Positions 34,461 to 43,064 of a stretch of DNA of 64,000 nucleotides are shown piece by piece. Within the stretch, counting starts at the first letter, position 1. Every line of letters begins with the position of its first letter. The DNA comes from Acetomicrobium hydrogeniformans ATCC BAA-1850 (GTDB lineage: Bacteria; Synergistota; Synergistia; Synergistales; Acetomicrobiaceae). Below the pieces are notes generated by a model. The model saw only the letters and a program-made list of their open reading frames with translations. It made no database searches and was not told the DNA's origin. The position numbers were made by a program, and so were the translations under genes. The stretch covers positions 630,001 to 694,000 of the forward strand of contig NZ_ACJX03000001.1 of NCBI RefSeq assembly GCF_000160455.2, written 5' to 3'.

Positions 34461-35778
34461 CGTCTGACAAATAGCCCCAGTCCAAGGGGCGCTCCTGCAT
34501 ATATTTTTTGCCCAATTTCGCGGCCAAAAAAGCTTTTTCGAGCTCTCTCCCTAAATAAAAGGCATGACCCGGATCGTTAACACCGATGGATTGAAAAAGC
34601 ATATTAATATCTTTGCCCTTCAAAAATATCGAATTGTTGAAAATATATATATACCCATCTGCTACAAAAATACGGAAGTTTTTATCCGTTACTTTTTTAT
34701 GAATGTCGATTATCTCCTCTTCGCTATAGACCTCGAAAGGAGTATCCTTGGCTGTCACTAATCCCAGGTTAAAACCCTTGGGCAACATCCCCGATTCCCT
34801 TGCACTTTCGTGCATTAAGCTCGCCAGGTATGTTTCCCTTACTGCACCCCTAGCCCAACTTGTCACTTCAGTTGTCAAGACATAATTGATCTCAAGCTCC
34901 GCACAAATTCCCAAAAGAATGGCATTTATTCCGGTAGAGTCTGCTTCCGTAAGTTCTGTCAAATTTCCGATCCCCATAAGCATCTCATCATCAGGGAAGC
35001 GTCTTCTGTATTCTACGTAGCGTCCGATCGACTCGGAAAGGCCAAAGGGAAGGGGGTCAAGAATTGGATCAACCAGATATTTCTTGCCTCTATCCCTTAA
35101 TCTGGCCACGTTCCTTTCCAATGAATTAAGGTTTTTGTCTTCAAAATCGGGTATTACAACCACCGGACATGACAGCCTGAAGGCAAGATCTATGTTGAAA
35201 CTGTTGACACTCAAATAAAGGTCGATGCCGAATTTATCAGCTTCTAGGGCTGTCTTTTCGTCAAATGTGTCAAGGCTAACGCATAAGTTCAACTCCTTTA
35301 AAACCGATACAATGTCGCCAATGTTGGGGATAGACCCCTTATTTGGTCCGCCAATGTCAATTATCGTTGCTCCCTTGGCTTTGTAATCAAGTGCTTTATT
35401 GACAATTTCATTTAGCGTCATTTTATGAGCATCAACTATCTCGGCCAATATCCTTATATTGGGCTTTGTCTTTTTCAAATGCGTCGAAAAACCGAAAAAG
35501 CCGGGGAGGTCTTTTAGATCCTTAGGACCCCTCTTGACTTCCACGCCCAACGCTTCGGCAAGAACCTTCTCATCGCCCTGACACAAGCCTGGCAAAATGA
35601 CGACATCAGCATCCCCTGCGCTCCTCAGCTGCGACATAACCCAGGTAACGTTCATAAGAGCCGCAACGGAGATAGGCAAAACGGACACTTCATAAGAAAA
35701 AGGAGGGTCCATGTTCTTCAGGATATTAAGCAAGGCGTTATGGGCTAACCTGCCAGTTACAAATAAAATCTTAGACAA
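34450..35778 (-). CDS. Dihydropteroate-synthase-like protein of the methanopterin type
   Basis: A 442-residue protein of the DHPS-related family found in methanogens and methylotroph C1 clusters (DUF6513/TIGR00284-like). An N-terminal region (about 1-110) precedes a TIM-barrel pterin-binding-like domain with KGATIIDIGGPNKGSIPN near 135 and CVSLDTFDEKTA near 165. It probably couples 7,8-dihydropterin-6-methyl diphosphate to beta-RFAP in methanopterin synthesis; that role is inferred. The TTG start overlaps the flavoprotein gene by 22 nt. Confidence 0.85.
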   Translation of the reverse strand: MSKILFVTGRLAHNALLNILKNMDPPFSYEVSVLPISVAALMNVTWVMSQLRSAGDADVVILPGLCQGDEKVLAEALGVEVKRGPKDLKDLPGFFGFSTHLKKTKPNIRILAEIVDAHKMTLNEIVNKALDYKAKGATIIDIGGPNKGSIPNIGDIVSVLKELNLCVSLDTFDEKTALEADKFGIDLYLSVNSFNIDLAFRLSCPVVVIPDFEDKNLNSLERNVARLRDRGKKYLVDPILDPLPFGLSESIGRYVEYRRRFPDDEMLMGIGNLTELTEADSTGINAILLGICAELEINYVLTTEVTSWARGAVRETYLASLMHESARESGMLPKGFNLGLVTAKDTPFEVYSEEEIIDIHKKVTDKNFRIFVADGYIYIFNNSIFLKGKDINMLFQSIGVNDPGHAFYLGRELEKAFLAAKLGKKYMQERPLDWGYLSDDDL

Positions 35779-36278
35779 TCTTTCAACTCCCTGAGATCAT
35801 TTGCTACCCCTACTCCCGGAAAAGTCTTCAGAGTCCGGAGGTGTTGCAAATCGATGGGCCTGGGGTACACCATAATTTTTCTTCCCGTTGGCGTAAGAGA
35901 CTCTATCCTTGGAGATACGTCGCTTGGTAAAACCAATATCGGGACTTTTGATTTTCCAGCCTGGGAAAATAGATTTGACGGAAGGGAATCGGCTATCCCT
36001 AAAGCGCACTTAGCCACTGTATTCGAGGTCGCAGGCGCTATGACCAAAAGATCGTATCTTCCGGCAGCAAATGCTCCACAGGATGGCGAGCTCGACTTGT
36101 AGTCTTTTACTATGTTGATATCCCTACGTTCTAAGAAATCGCCGTATTTGTACATCTTTATTACTTCAATGCCGGCGCATGATAAAAAAAGGTCTATTTT
36201 GTCTTTGTTTTTTTCGACAATTTCCAAACATTCTTTTAGAAAATGTCCTGCCCCGGTAACAACCCATGCGACTTTCAT
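35757..36278 (-). CDS. Archaeoflavoprotein/DmrB-like flavoprotein (probable dihydromethanopterin reductase)
   Basis: A 173-residue flavoprotein with WVVTGAGHFLKE at the N-terminus, SSPSCGAFAAGRYDLLVIAPATSNTVAK near 75 and SDVSPRIESLTPTGRK near 125. This is the fold of Dfp/AfpA/DmrB. DmrB reduces dihydromethanopterin to tetrahydromethanopterin. The ATG at 36276-36278 forms an ATGA overlap with the upstream FolK-MptA fusion; a frame to 36314 would run further into that gene. Confidence 0.83.
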   Translation of the reverse strand: MKVAWVVTGAGHFLKECLEIVEKNKDKIDLFLSCAGIEVIKMYKYGDFLERRDINIVKDYKSSSPSCGAFAAGRYDLLVIAPATSNTVAKCALGIADSLPSNLFSQAGKSKVPILVLPSDVSPRIESLTPTGRKIMVYPRPIDLQHLRTLKTFPGVGVANDLRELKDCLRFYL

Positions 36279-37741
36279 AGCTTCAACCACTCTTCCAAAG
36301 TAACACTTGAACATAAGATATCATCTTTTAAGCGTATTTCACCTCTTATATCGCCCAGTAATCCGCTTCTTTCCGCAAAGGCATTATGTTGATGGATGCT
36401 TTCCAAGCTCTCCTCTCTAGCCAATACAAAAGTATCATCGGGAAGATCGGGGTAAACTTCCACTAAATTCAACAGCATATGCCTAACAACGTCCTCAGCA
36501 AACCTGGCATTTTGATGAGCTTTATTGACAACAAAAAACTCATCAGGCCTCTTAAGCAGTTCATATGTCTCGGAACTCATTGATGCCTCTATAATATGTA
36601 CCAGATGCTCCGCTCGAACGGACATGTCAGAACCGACGAGCAGCGTCCCCCTTGCCCTCTGATTATGAGTGGCCATCGGGATCAAACTGACGATCTTTGC
36701 TGCTTCCTCTGAAGTATAACCTGCTTCCTTAAGCAACATCCTCGAATGTGAAGCCATCATGTCTTGAGCGCAGGGACAGGCAGTCATCCCTTCAACTTCT
36801 ACGCCAATAACCCTGCGAGACATTTTGCCGTCAGTGGATGCGATACCTATAAATGTAAATAATTCCTCGGTCTTCTTGGCCGAAATCGGAGTCACCCTTT
36901 CCATTGGATACTTCGCTTTTATCCGCACCTCAGCTTTCTTAGCTCTCTGAGACTGAACAACCTGAAGGGCAAGCCTCTCGGCAAGGCTTTCAATATCCGG
37001 AGAAGGTTCCAGGGAAATCTCTTCTACTATGCCTTCCAATACATCTGTAAATCTTGACATGTGCACACCTGCTTTGTATGGATCGAGGTAGGCAAAAAAA
37101 TCAAGCGTGGCGTAAAAAAGCTCCGCCTTACCCTTAACCCCCAACCTTATTACCCTATTCAAATTTGTAATGCCCACCCTGGACAAGCCGACATTAATAG
37201 AGGGTCGACCACCCTGTATATCGCTTTCCAGTTTGAATTTAAGGCTTCTGTCTACCTTTTTCACAGTTGAAGCATCTATTTTTTGAGACATATCTTTTAT
37301 CGTCTCGTTTGTAAGGGGGTGAACGTAGTCTGGAGCTATTTCCGCCAAGGGAATTAGAGTAAAAGCTCTTTCCTGCATTCTAGGATGAGGTATCCATATA
37401 TCACTTTCCTTTATTATGAGATCATCGTAAAATAAAAGATCTATATCTATGGGTCTGGGGGCATTTCTCTCAGCAAAGGTGCGTCCCATCCTCCTCTCTA
37501 TCCACTTCAAAAAAGCCAACAGGTCTTTAGGCGAATCGTCGGTGGTAATTTGACAAGCCATATTCAGGTACTTCGGCTGGTCACTTCCGTCTAACGGCTC
37601 CGTTTCGTAGAAAGAAGATACCCTTTCTACTTTCGCTCTTACCTGGATATATTGAAGCGCCTGCAAAATATTGCTTTGTCTGTCGCCTAAGTTGGCTCCT
37701 AAAAGGATAAAGGCAACGTGTCTCTGTTCCTGTAAGTTCAC
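36275..37741 (-). CDS. folK-mptA: Bifunctional HPPK (FolK) - GTP cyclohydrolase MptA/FolE2 fusion
   Basis: A 488-residue fusion. Residues about 8-165 are a complete 6-hydroxymethyl-dihydropterin pyrophosphokinase (FILLGANLGD, RTFAERNAPRPIDIDLLFYDD and HPRMQERAFTLIPLAEIAPD). Residues about 178-488 are a COG1469 GTP cyclohydrolase (MptA/FolE2) with His227 in VHMSRF, MTACPCAQ (Cys322, Cys324) and THNQRAR (His359). The reading frame through the linker is clean. MptA makes 7,8-dihydroneopterin 2',3'-cyclic phosphate for methanopterin; FolE2 makes dihydroneopterin triphosphate for folate. Context favours methanopterin. GTG start in a GTGA overlap with fmdA. Confidence 0.9.
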   Translation of the reverse strand: MNLQEQRHVAFILLGANLGDRQSNILQALQYIQVRAKVERVSSFYETEPLDGSDQPKYLNMACQITTDDSPKDLLAFLKWIERRMGRTFAERNAPRPIDIDLLFYDDLIIKESDIWIPHPRMQERAFTLIPLAEIAPDYVHPLTNETIKDMSQKIDASTVKKVDRSLKFKLESDIQGGRPSINVGLSRVGITNLNRVIRLGVKGKAELFYATLDFFAYLDPYKAGVHMSRFTDVLEGIVEEISLEPSPDIESLAERLALQVVQSQRAKKAEVRIKAKYPMERVTPISAKKTEELFTFIGIASTDGKMSRRVIGVEVEGMTACPCAQDMMASHSRMLLKEAGYTSEEAAKIVSLIPMATHNQRARGTLLVGSDMSVRAEHLVHIIEASMSSETYELLKRPDEFFVVNKAHQNARFAEDVVRHMLLNLVEVYPDLPDDTFVLAREESLESIHQHNAFAERSGLLGDIRGEIRLKDDILCSSVTLEEWLKL

Positions 37742-39399
37742 TGGCAGGCCACCCCTTTAGTGTCTTTTAAGTACTCTTCCTGGACGGGATAGTTATCAAA
37801 AGAAAGGGTATAATATCTCTCAAAATCTTCTCTTATTTTATCTACGATTAGCCCGTCATAAGAAGGATTCACCCTATATACCACCCCGGGGATATCCCTT
37901 AAAATCGCACCATCCCTCACGACTATTTCTCCACCCTTTATAACCCATGACGGAAAATCAAGGGCTCGGCGACAAGGTTTAAAGCTGCAGAGACACTTTC
38001 TTTTTCCGAACTGATTAGGATCATATACCGCCACGTCTCCATCGGCTCCAATGCCCAGATGTCCCTTTTCCGCCAAGCCTAATATCTTTGCTGGAGCAGC
38101 TCTCGTTATTATCGCTATTTCATAAAGAGTATACTCTCGATTCAATTCCCTCAAGACCGACCCCCTGAAGGCCTTCGGAGGCAATAAGCTTATAAAGTGA
38201 TCCCTGTAATCTTTATCCATCAAAAGCCTTACAACTTGAGGATAACAGAAGAAAGGCCCTGCATTGGGATGATCTGTCGTGAGAGCCAACTGCCACGGAT
38301 CTTTAGTCAGTAAAAAAAGCTCCATACCAGTAATCCATTGAACTGCCGACGAGACCGATTTAATTTTATATTCCAAAGGAACTATTCCGCCACCGGTCTC
38401 ACACTCCACATCATCATTACACCACTTATGGCCCGTCATTTTTTGTATTCTATACTCAAGAGGTCCATCGGACGTCATAGTGACGGCATTGCCGAAAACG
38501 ATCTGGCCGACGTCCATTGTCACGTTGGGATGCCCATTTAAAACTTCGGCAACAGCCCCGGCGCCACTGCGTAGCCCACCTTTTTTGTTCCTTCCATAGC
38601 TCATAAACTGCAGGTGACAGAGGTGAAGTCTGCCGGGGATATCTTTTATGATCTCCACTGTCGTATCGGCGTTTCCGGGCAACCCCAAGTTTATTCCGTG
38701 TAGATGTACCGAATGGGGGAGGTTGAGTTCATCAACTATAGTGACTAGACTATTTATCAATTTTCTCGATGTAATGCCAAAATGTCGCACTTCGTCATCC
38801 CAACTTTCCACATTACCTCCCCACTTCCAGTTCTCAACTCCGCCTGGATTTACTACTTTAACGCCATAACCTCCAGTCGATTTCAGCAGCCAGGCCACGA
38901 TATCTCTTGCTTCGTCGATTTTGCCCTGCGAAATCCTGTCCATCAAAATTTCGTTATTACCCATGGTAATTAATATCGCTTTATCCAAAGAAGGCATGTC
39001 TCTTAACTCTTCGTGAGCATGACGTGTCACCAGGGGGGCAGATGCAGCCTCTACAACCGTAGTGTACCCCATCTCGACATATCTGTAGGCAGTCATGAAT
39101 GTCGTAGGCACTCTGGAGCCGACGCCGGACCTCAATCCCCTTTCGGCAATCCTAAAATGCTCATAATGATCTTCAGGACAAAGCTTTCTGCCCATATTAA
39201 CTTTGGACCCTGCAATATGTGCATGCATATCAATACCGCCCGGCATCACAATCATGCCGTCTGCATCTATTGATATTGCATCTTTAGGGATGTGATCGGG
39301 CTTTTCAACAATCTTGCCGCCTTCAATGTAAATGTCCCTAACTTCTCCGTCTATATCGTTTATTGGGTCATACACCTGACCGTTTTTTATAACTAACAT
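37738..39399 (-). CDS. fmdA: Formylmethanofuran dehydrogenase subunit A
   Basis: A 553-residue amidohydrolase-fold subunit that hydrolyses or forms the formamide bond between formate and methanofuran at a binuclear metal site. Seen: GGIDMHAHIAGSKVNMGR (His59, His61), a YGVKVVNPGGVENWKWGG stretch near residue 180 for the carboxylated-lysine region, VHLHGINLGLPGN near 233 and LTTDHPNAGPF near 375. Length and motifs match FwdA/FmdA/FhcA. It overlaps the fmdB stop by 7 nt. The metal ligands appear intact, so an active site is expected. Confidence 0.95.
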   Translation of the reverse strand: MLVIKNGQVYDPINDIDGEVRDIYIEGGKIVEKPDHIPKDAISIDADGMIVMPGGIDMHAHIAGSKVNMGRKLCPEDHYEHFRIAERGLRSGVGSRVPTTFMTAYRYVEMGYTTVVEAASAPLVTRHAHEELRDMPSLDKAILITMGNNEILMDRISQGKIDEARDIVAWLLKSTGGYGVKVVNPGGVENWKWGGNVESWDDEVRHFGITSRKLINSLVTIVDELNLPHSVHLHGINLGLPGNADTTVEIIKDIPGRLHLCHLQFMSYGRNKKGGLRSGAGAVAEVLNGHPNVTMDVGQIVFGNAVTMTSDGPLEYRIQKMTGHKWCNDDVECETGGGIVPLEYKIKSVSSAVQWITGMELFLLTKDPWQLALTTDHPNAGPFFCYPQVVRLLMDKDYRDHFISLLPPKAFRGSVLRELNREYTLYEIAIITRAAPAKILGLAEKGHLGIGADGDVAVYDPNQFGKRKCLCSFKPCRRALDFPSWVIKGGEIVVRDGAILRDIPGVVYRVNPSYDGLIVDKIREDFERYYTLSFDNYPVQEEYLKDTKGVACQ

Positions 39400-40664
39400 T
39401 CTTTCACGCCCTCAAAGATAGCTTCCAAAACCTCTTCGTCACTCTTTCTCTGTCGTTCCAAAGGAGCTTTCAAACGCAATGGCACACTGTCCATTCTATA
39501 TGCAGTACCTTCGCAGTCTACTCCATACATAGCAGTCGGAAAATAAACAGTAGCGATTTTCGCGGTCAAGCTCTCCACTGGATCTATCACTATGGATGGA
39601 ATTTTCTCGATATGTCTTGTCGCCCCGGCAGGAAAATGTGCAACCGGATCTGATGCTATGACCAGCAAAGCGTCTGCCTCCCCGCCGGACAATAGATCGA
39701 CAGCGGTAAATTCGCCGGGGCCGTACCTGGGATACCCCTTTGAAAAGTTGATGGCAAAAGGAAACCCGCATAGCCAGGACATAACCTGATCCGCTCCGGT
39801 CACGTTACCGTGACCTCGCATCGGCAAAGCAGAAAATCTCGTATAATTATTCAACTCCCTGACCAGAGAAAAGACCTCGCGAACGTTTAAATCCCTACCT
39901 TTCGTCATGGTCAAACCCATTCCGAAAAAGATGACACCATAACGACATGACTTCATTGTATGAACAAATTGTTGTAATAGTTCTGTCGGAACCCCTCCAA
40001 CCTCGGTTGCGCTTATAGCCTTACCTTTTACAAGGGCCTTTATCGCTAAAAGAACTTCGTAGTCATATCCTTGCCTTATTTGTATAAATAGGTCTGCCGC
40101 CTTGGCCGTCTCTGAACGACGGACATCAACGACTACAACTTTGCGGTCTTTCCTCCCTTCTGAGATAAAACGCCCCTTGGGCATGGCTGAATACCTGGCA
40201 AAGTGTCTGCTATGAGATACAAGGGGGTTGCAACCCCAAAATACGAGCAAATCTGCCCTATTTTTTATCTCCCCCAAGGTGCAGGTCGGCTCTCCAACGG
40301 ATTGCATGGCCAAACCCGTGGGCCCATGGCATACAGAAGAAGTAGAATCTATTGAAGCACCGATAGTTTCTGCGAGCTGCACCGAGATGCGTTGCGCTTC
40401 GATCGATGTGGAAGATAAACCATATATTAACGGATACTTAGCAGAGGAGAGGATGTTCGAGGCTTCTTTTATCGCCTCAAGAAAGGTAACCTCCTTTCCG
40501 TTAACTCGAGGCGCACGGAAATGAGGATCGTAACCCTCGAACAAACCTCTTCCGTTGGCACATGCCTTCTCGACCTTGGTTATGTTGTTGTTCTCAATAG
40601 TTAGGGTTATATCGTCACACAGACAACCGCAAAAGGTGCATACGACGTTCTTCTCGATCTTCAT
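39393..40664 (-). CDS. fmdB: Formylmethanofuran dehydrogenase subunit B (Mo/W-pterin catalytic subunit)
   Basis: A 423-residue molybdopterin-oxidoreductase-type subunit. The N-terminal CxxCxxxC (Cys9, Cys12, Cys16) plus Cys35 form a [4Fe-4S] site. The metal ligand position is Cys112 in SVCHGPTG, where some methanogens have selenocysteine. Both features are intact, unlike what has been described for the Methylobacterium FhcB homolog, so CO2/formate redox chemistry is expected. The ATG is in an ATGA overlap with fmdD, which supplies the C-terminal dinucleotide-binding domain as a separate chain. Confidence 0.95.
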   Translation of the reverse strand: MKIEKNVVCTFCGCLCDDITLTIENNNITKVEKACANGRGLFEGYDPHFRAPRVNGKEVTFLEAIKEASNILSSAKYPLIYGLSSTSIEAQRISVQLAETIGASIDSTSSVCHGPTGLAMQSVGEPTCTLGEIKNRADLLVFWGCNPLVSHSRHFARYSAMPKGRFISEGRKDRKVVVVDVRRSETAKAADLFIQIRQGYDYEVLLAIKALVKGKAISATEVGGVPTELLQQFVHTMKSCRYGVIFFGMGLTMTKGRDLNVREVFSLVRELNNYTRFSALPMRGHGNVTGADQVMSWLCGFPFAINFSKGYPRYGPGEFTAVDLLSGGEADALLVIASDPVAHFPAGATRHIEKIPSIVIDPVESLTAKIATVYFPTAMYGVDCEGTAYRMDSVPLRLKAPLERQRKSDEEVLEAIFEGVKEC

Positions 40665-41017
40665 AGCGCCTTGTCGACCTCCACCTTTAAGCCCTTAAAG
40701 GATGGCATACCCGTTCCCTCGGTCTCAGGTCCTACCAGAAGGTTAACCATTGGGCCCATGGGCATGAAAACTACATCTTCGGGCAATCCCATGTCTGCGC
40801 ACGTCTTTACCCGCACACTTCCATAGGGAGTCGTCAATAAAATCTCCTCTCCCTCGCTTAAACCAAGTTTTTCCAGAAGCAGGGGCGATAAAAAGGCCTT
40901 TTCAACTGCTTTTTTATAGCCGTCACTATTTTTACCGCCATGCATGCCCTTGGCCTGCTCCAGCGTCCGTCCGGATATCAAAGTACAAACTTGCACATCA
41001 ATCTTTCCGCCTTTCAT
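40661..41017 (-). CDS. fmdD: Formylmethanofuran dehydrogenase subunit D (molybdopterin dinucleotide-binding)
   Basis: A 118-residue double-psi beta-barrel protein of the molydopterin-dinucleotide-binding family: VCTLISGRTLEQAKGMHGGKNSDGY near the start, LGLSEGEEILLTTPYGSVRVK near 53 and VFMPMGPMVNLLVG near 83. In methanogens FmdD completes the pterin site with FmdB; bacterial methylotroph Fhc complexes usually lack it. Its 5' end overlaps the ATP-grasp gene by 20 nt. Its presence supports a redox-active formylmethanofuran dehydrogenase. Confidence 0.92.
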   Translation of the reverse strand: MKGGKIDVQVCTLISGRTLEQAKGMHGGKNSDGYKKAVEKAFLSPLLLEKLGLSEGEEILLTTPYGSVRVKTCADMGLPEDVVFMPMGPMVNLLVGPETEGTGMPSFKGLKVEVDKAL

Positions 41018-42137
41018 GATAAACGTCGCTTCTTAACTCTCGATATATCTCATTTGCCCTTTCATATAAATGAAAAAGGCAGCCTTCTTCGCTTATACCT
41101 CTACCAAATACGCTACATACAGGAGAACTTTTGGGGATGCTCTCGCCGGGAAAGGGAATGTCGGCATGCACCCCGAGCCAACTGGATGTATCGGGGGTCA
41201 TTGAATCTGCTTTGGCATAAACTATGCCTTTAGAAACGATTTCAGACGGATTGACCAAGGATACCTCTTCCAGCTTGCCCTCGCAGGCCAATTTGTGGAG
41301 AGAGAGTAAGGGCATGTTGACATAGGGTTCAATCAGCTCCATAGAAGCTGTGTATCGAGGATTGATCTCCACTAAACAGGGCCTTTCGTCTCCGCCTAAT
41401 ATAAAATCTATACCGAACAGGCCTTTCAGGCCAAAATGACCCACCATTTTCTCTCCCCATTGTGATATCACATCTGCCAGACCAGCAAAATCAGGCGAAA
41501 GGGGAAACACGTTGCCGCACCACTTAAAGCCAGAACCCCCAAGCAATTCATCACCTATAAGCTGTCGTGTCATGCCTAGAAGTCGACAGCCCTTTCCGTC
41601 AGACAAGAAAGACGCTGAGGCAGGAAGACCTGACACAAACTTTTGAACATAAAATCCTTCTCCTATTTCCTCCCCCTCATAAAAACGGATACCAAAACCG
41701 CTTCCACCATACACCGGTTTCATCAACCATCTTTCATTAAGATCCATATTGCTCGTTTCATCGGGCAGCAAGGTCGTTGGGAAATTAATCCCCATTGTGT
41801 GACAGGCGTCGCGCAATGTTACAGGATCTCTAATGTCGCGCAAAACTTCGGAATCGTTGCCCAACAATAACTTGTCTTTCGAAATAAAATGTATAAGAGA
41901 GGGCTTGATATCTGCTCCCCCGGTGTAGATAACAGCATCATATTCGATCAAGGAACAAACTTTAATGATCGACTCCTCGCTAAAAGGAAGACCAAAATCC
42001 CTTCCTACTGCCAAACTGGGAATTATGAGCCTTTGATCAAGATCTCCGAAGTAGTCTACAGCAATAATCTTTAAGTCCGCCTTTAACGCAGACTGCGCTA
42101 AAGCCCTTGTGCTCACTCCTACGAGTAGGACCCTCAA
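40998..42137 (-). CDS. ATP-grasp protein of methanopterin/methanofuran gene clusters
   Basis: A 379-residue ATP-grasp protein (VLLVGVSTRALAQSALKA at the N-terminus, WLMKPVYGGSGFGIRFY near 140, and the metal-binding PCLVEINPRYTASMELIE near 265). Similar proteins (orf17 type, related to MfnD-like enzymes) accompany H4MPT clusters in methylotrophs and methanogens. An amide-forming role, such as glutamylation of methanofuran or the pterin, is inferred. Start TTG at 42137, directly after the mtdB stop. Confidence 0.83.
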   Translation of the reverse strand: MRVLLVGVSTRALAQSALKADLKIIAVDYFGDLDQRLIIPSLAVGRDFGLPFSEESIIKVCSLIEYDAVIYTGGADIKPSLIHFISKDKLLLGNDSEVLRDIRDPVTLRDACHTMGINFPTTLLPDETSNMDLNERWLMKPVYGGSGFGIRFYEGEEIGEGFYVQKFVSGLPASASFLSDGKGCRLLGMTRQLIGDELLGGSGFKWCGNVFPLSPDFAGLADVISQWGEKMVGHFGLKGLFGIDFILGGDERPCLVEINPRYTASMELIEPYVNMPLLSLHKLACEGKLEEVSLVNPSEIVSKGIVYAKADSMTPDTSSWLGVHADIPFPGESIPKSSPVCSVFGRGISEEGCLFHLYERANEIYRELRSDVYHERRKD

Positions 42138-42995
42138 TTAAGAAAGCTCCTTGGCCATCTCTAATATCGATTTTGCGTCAAAGACAATGTCGTTTTTCTC
42201 GAAAAGTTTTGCAACGCATGCCCTGTGCACTCTCATCTTGAGTCCGCCGATTCCCATAGAACCAAATAATACCTTCCCCTCTACCACTTCTCCGTTGAAA
42301 GAAGATTTCATCCCCTCCACGCCAAGGGGTGGCACAGCGTTGACGTCCCCAAGGACTCGCAAAGTAGGATGACCCTTCCACAACTCCTCCCCGATTAAAG
42401 TAACTCCGGGCGCTCCGGTGCAAAGAGCGGCTACAGCACCATCCAGGGCTTCTTTCGTGCTTTCATCGTCGAAGGCGGCACATGCGTTTACTTCCAAACC
42501 AAACATAGCCTTTATCTCTTCCGCAGACCTTTTTGCCTTTTCCAGCTTCCTGGATGTAACAAAGACCTTTGCCCCTTCTATGGCAAACATCGCTGCAGCC
42601 CGTTGTCCTACGGGACCGGTACCCGCCAACACAACTACCTTTTGCCCCTTGACGTCGCATTCTTTGGTCATCTTTGCAACTGCAGCAGCAGCTGTGGTAT
42701 TGCAACCGCTGGGATCGAACATTACAGAATTCCTCACGTTACCGAAAAATGTACTTTTGACTATTTCAAGTATTTCAGCAGCCTCAATCACCTTGGAACC
42801 GCCTATAAAAATGGCGCTGAATTTTAAATTGTCTCCTCCGCGGGTAAACATAACTCCATAAACTAAATCTCTGACGTTTTCTTTCGTTACATTTCCATAT
42901 TGCAGGACGATATCAGCTCCGGCGTCATAAGCTGTTACGGCATCGAAAACGCTGGGCAAAGAATCGCAATCCAATTGAAGCAGGATTTTTTTCAA
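42138..42995 (-). CDS. mtdB: NAD(P)-dependent methylene-tetrahydromethanopterin dehydrogenase
   Basis: A 285-residue enzyme of the MtdB/MtdA family. The methylene-H4MPT dehydrogenase N-terminal domain (LLQLDCDSLPSVFDAVTAYDAGAD) is followed by a Rossmann domain with VVLAGTGPVGQRAAAMFAIEG near residue 118. It oxidises methylene-H4MPT to methenyl-H4MPT with NAD(P), as in methylotrophic bacteria, instead of the F420- or H2-dependent enzymes of methanogens. TTG start with a GGGGGT site. It follows the DUF2193-like gene by 69 bp, across a hairpin. Confidence 0.94.
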   Translation of the reverse strand: MKKILLQLDCDSLPSVFDAVTAYDAGADIVLQYGNVTKENVRDLVYGVMFTRGGDNLKFSAIFIGGSKVIEAAEILEIVKSTFFGNVRNSVMFDPSGCNTTAAAAVAKMTKECDVKGQKVVVLAGTGPVGQRAAAMFAIEGAKVFVTSRKLEKAKRSAEEIKAMFGLEVNACAAFDDESTKEALDGAVAALCTGAPGVTLIGEELWKGHPTLRVLGDVNAVPPLGVEGMKSSFNGEVVEGKVLFGSMGIGGLKMRVHRACVAKLFEKNDIVFDAKSILEMAKELS

Positions 42996-43020
42996 GACAT
43001 TTACCCCCTTTGCATATTAA

Positions 43021-43047
43021 GGGGGCCGGAATTTCTCCGAACCCCCC
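43021..43047 (-). promoter_or_regulatory. Intercistronic hairpin between the DUF2193-like gene and mtdB
   Basis: On the minus strand a GGGGG/CCCCC stem extended by CGG/CCG (43047-43021) lies in the only sizeable gap near the start of the C1 operon, and is followed by TTAATA rather than a T-run. It could act as a partial terminator or RNA-processing site giving the first gene higher expression. This is inference. Confidence 0.5.
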
Positions 43048-43064
43048 ATTCTACAAGACTCTAG

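Noticed and set aside
40310-40335. Selenocysteine codon in FmdB at the metal ligand
   Set aside because: The codon at the VCHGP position is TGC/TGT (Cys) with no in-frame TGA in fmdB.
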